Source: an uncultured Parvibacter sp. (GTDB taxonomy: Bacteria; Actinomycetota; Coriobacteriia; Coriobacteriales; Eggerthellaceae). Taken from it: a DNA stretch of 14,453 bases. Position numbers and translations under genes: made by a program. Numbering within the stretch: position 1 is the stretch's first letter; each line of letters opens with the position of its first letter. This document shows positions 14,118-14,453 of this stretch, one piece after another. The DNA lies in NCBI GenBank assembly GCA_910587945.1, contig CAJUNI010000056.1, forward strand, positions 1-14,453, read 5' to 3'. The notes under the pieces are model-generated. The model was not told the DNA's origin and ran no database searches. It saw nothing but the letters and a program-made list of their open reading frames with translations.

Positions 14118-14453
14118 TGGAAGTCCTTCGCGCCAAACGGGCGGGAGCTTGCTATGGGGTCCAGCGTGCTTTAGATATGGCGAAGCAAACCCTGGACGCA
14201 GGCTCTCCGGTATATACGCTTGGCCCCTTGATTCATAACCCTCAAGTGGTAGCTGATCTGGCTCAAAGTGGAGCGCGCACCGTAGACTCAGTAGCAGAAA
14301 TCGAAGCTGAGGCGTGTTCTCAGAACGATGGTATCGATAGGGGTGTTGAACAGTCGCCAATGGGCGAGACCGAAGCGTCTTCGACAGAGGATCCTGAGGT
14401 GCCCGCGCCGGTGCCTGCAGTGGTAATCCGAAGCCATGGAGTTACCCCTGATG
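14117..14453 (+). CDS. ispH: 4-hydroxy-3-methylbut-2-enyl diphosphate reductase, 3'-truncated by the window edge
   Basis: First 112 residues of IspH (LytB), the [4Fe-4S] enzyme that makes IPP and DMAPP in the last step of the MEP isoprenoid pathway. The N terminus has AKRAGACYGVQRALDMA, with Cys12 as the first cluster ligand, then YTLGPLIHNPQVV with His40 and IRSHGV with His107, matching the two conserved diphosphate-binding histidines. In the E. coli enzyme those histidines (41 and 74) are 33 residues apart; here they are 67 apart, with an acidic, Pro/Ser-rich insertion of about 34 residues (roughly 64-99) between them. The ATG at 14117 overlaps the plsC stop by one base. The rest of the gene, including the other two cluster cysteines and any fused S1 domains as found in some Clostridia, lies outside the window. 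Confidence 0.93.
   Translation, partial: MEVLRAKRAGACYGVQRALDMAKQTLDAGSPVYTLGPLIHNPQVVADLAQSGARTVDSVAEIEAEACSQNDGIDRGVEQSPMGETEASSTEDPEVPAPVPAVVIRSHGVTPD

Noticed and set aside
13819..14238. Plus-strand frame of 139 codons overlapping the plsC tail and ispH start
   Set aside because: Arg/Leu-rich out-of-frame reading of plsC and ispH without a ribosome binding site; the sense frames carry all conserved motifs.
13890..14360. Minus-strand open frame of 156 codons across the plsC/ispH junction
   Set aside because: It mirrors the Ser/Ala-rich plsC tail, giving a Ser/Arg-rich shadow, and covers the start of a clear ispH gene.

Overview
The window is a tightly packed, entirely plus-strand stretch of a bacterial chromosome. 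By eye it has moderate-to-high G+C. The best taxonomic guess is a Gram-positive of the Actinomycetota, most likely class Coriobacteriia. Reasons: the order site-2 protease / scpA / scpB / rluB and then tyrA / aroA / cmk / plsC / ispH, a Gram-positive-style EPSP synthase, a lipoprotein-type solute-binding protein, clear Shine-Dalgarno sites, and low-complexity Ala/Glu/Ser-rich tails on housekeeping proteins. This placement is an inference from gene content; no search was run. I see no rRNA, tRNA, CRISPR array, insertion sequence or phage gene.

Layout. Positions 3-2326 hold the 3' part of an ABC-F ribosome-associated ATPase overlapping trmL (tRNA wobble methyltransferase). Positions 2425-5974 hold a membrane site-2 protease, scpA and scpB (the non-SMC subunits of condensin) and the 23S rRNA pseudouridine synthase rluB. 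Positions 6054-9721 hold a translationally coupled pair: a hybrid sensor histidine kinase with an extracytoplasmic sensing domain and a C-terminal receiver, followed by a lipoprotein solute-binding protein with no permease beside it. Positions 9775-12295 hold tyrA and aroA (aromatic amino acid synthesis), overlapping by 8 bases. Positions 12392-14453 hold cmk, plsC and the start of ispH, a gene order also known from Clostridia.

How they fit together. Most of the window is a core block serving translation, chromosome segregation, shikimate-pathway output, nucleotide recycling, phospholipid synthesis and isoprenoid synthesis. The kinase/binding-protein pair is the accessory-looking element: it separates rluB from tyrA, begins after a 12-bp hairpin and a possible promoter, and has the architecture of a sensor that could read ligand through its partner lipoprotein. 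It is the best candidate here for an undescribed system, though both families are known.

Other points of interest: the IspH active-site region carries about 34 extra residues between two conserved histidines; ScpB is nearly twice the usual length because of an acidic tail; several other housekeeping proteins carry comparable low-complexity insertions; the site-2 protease has no Shine-Dalgarno site but has a -10-like hexamer just upstream, so its mRNA may be leaderless. No untranslated gap exceeds 300 bases; the longest are about 98 (trmL to protease) and 96 bases (aroA to cmk).
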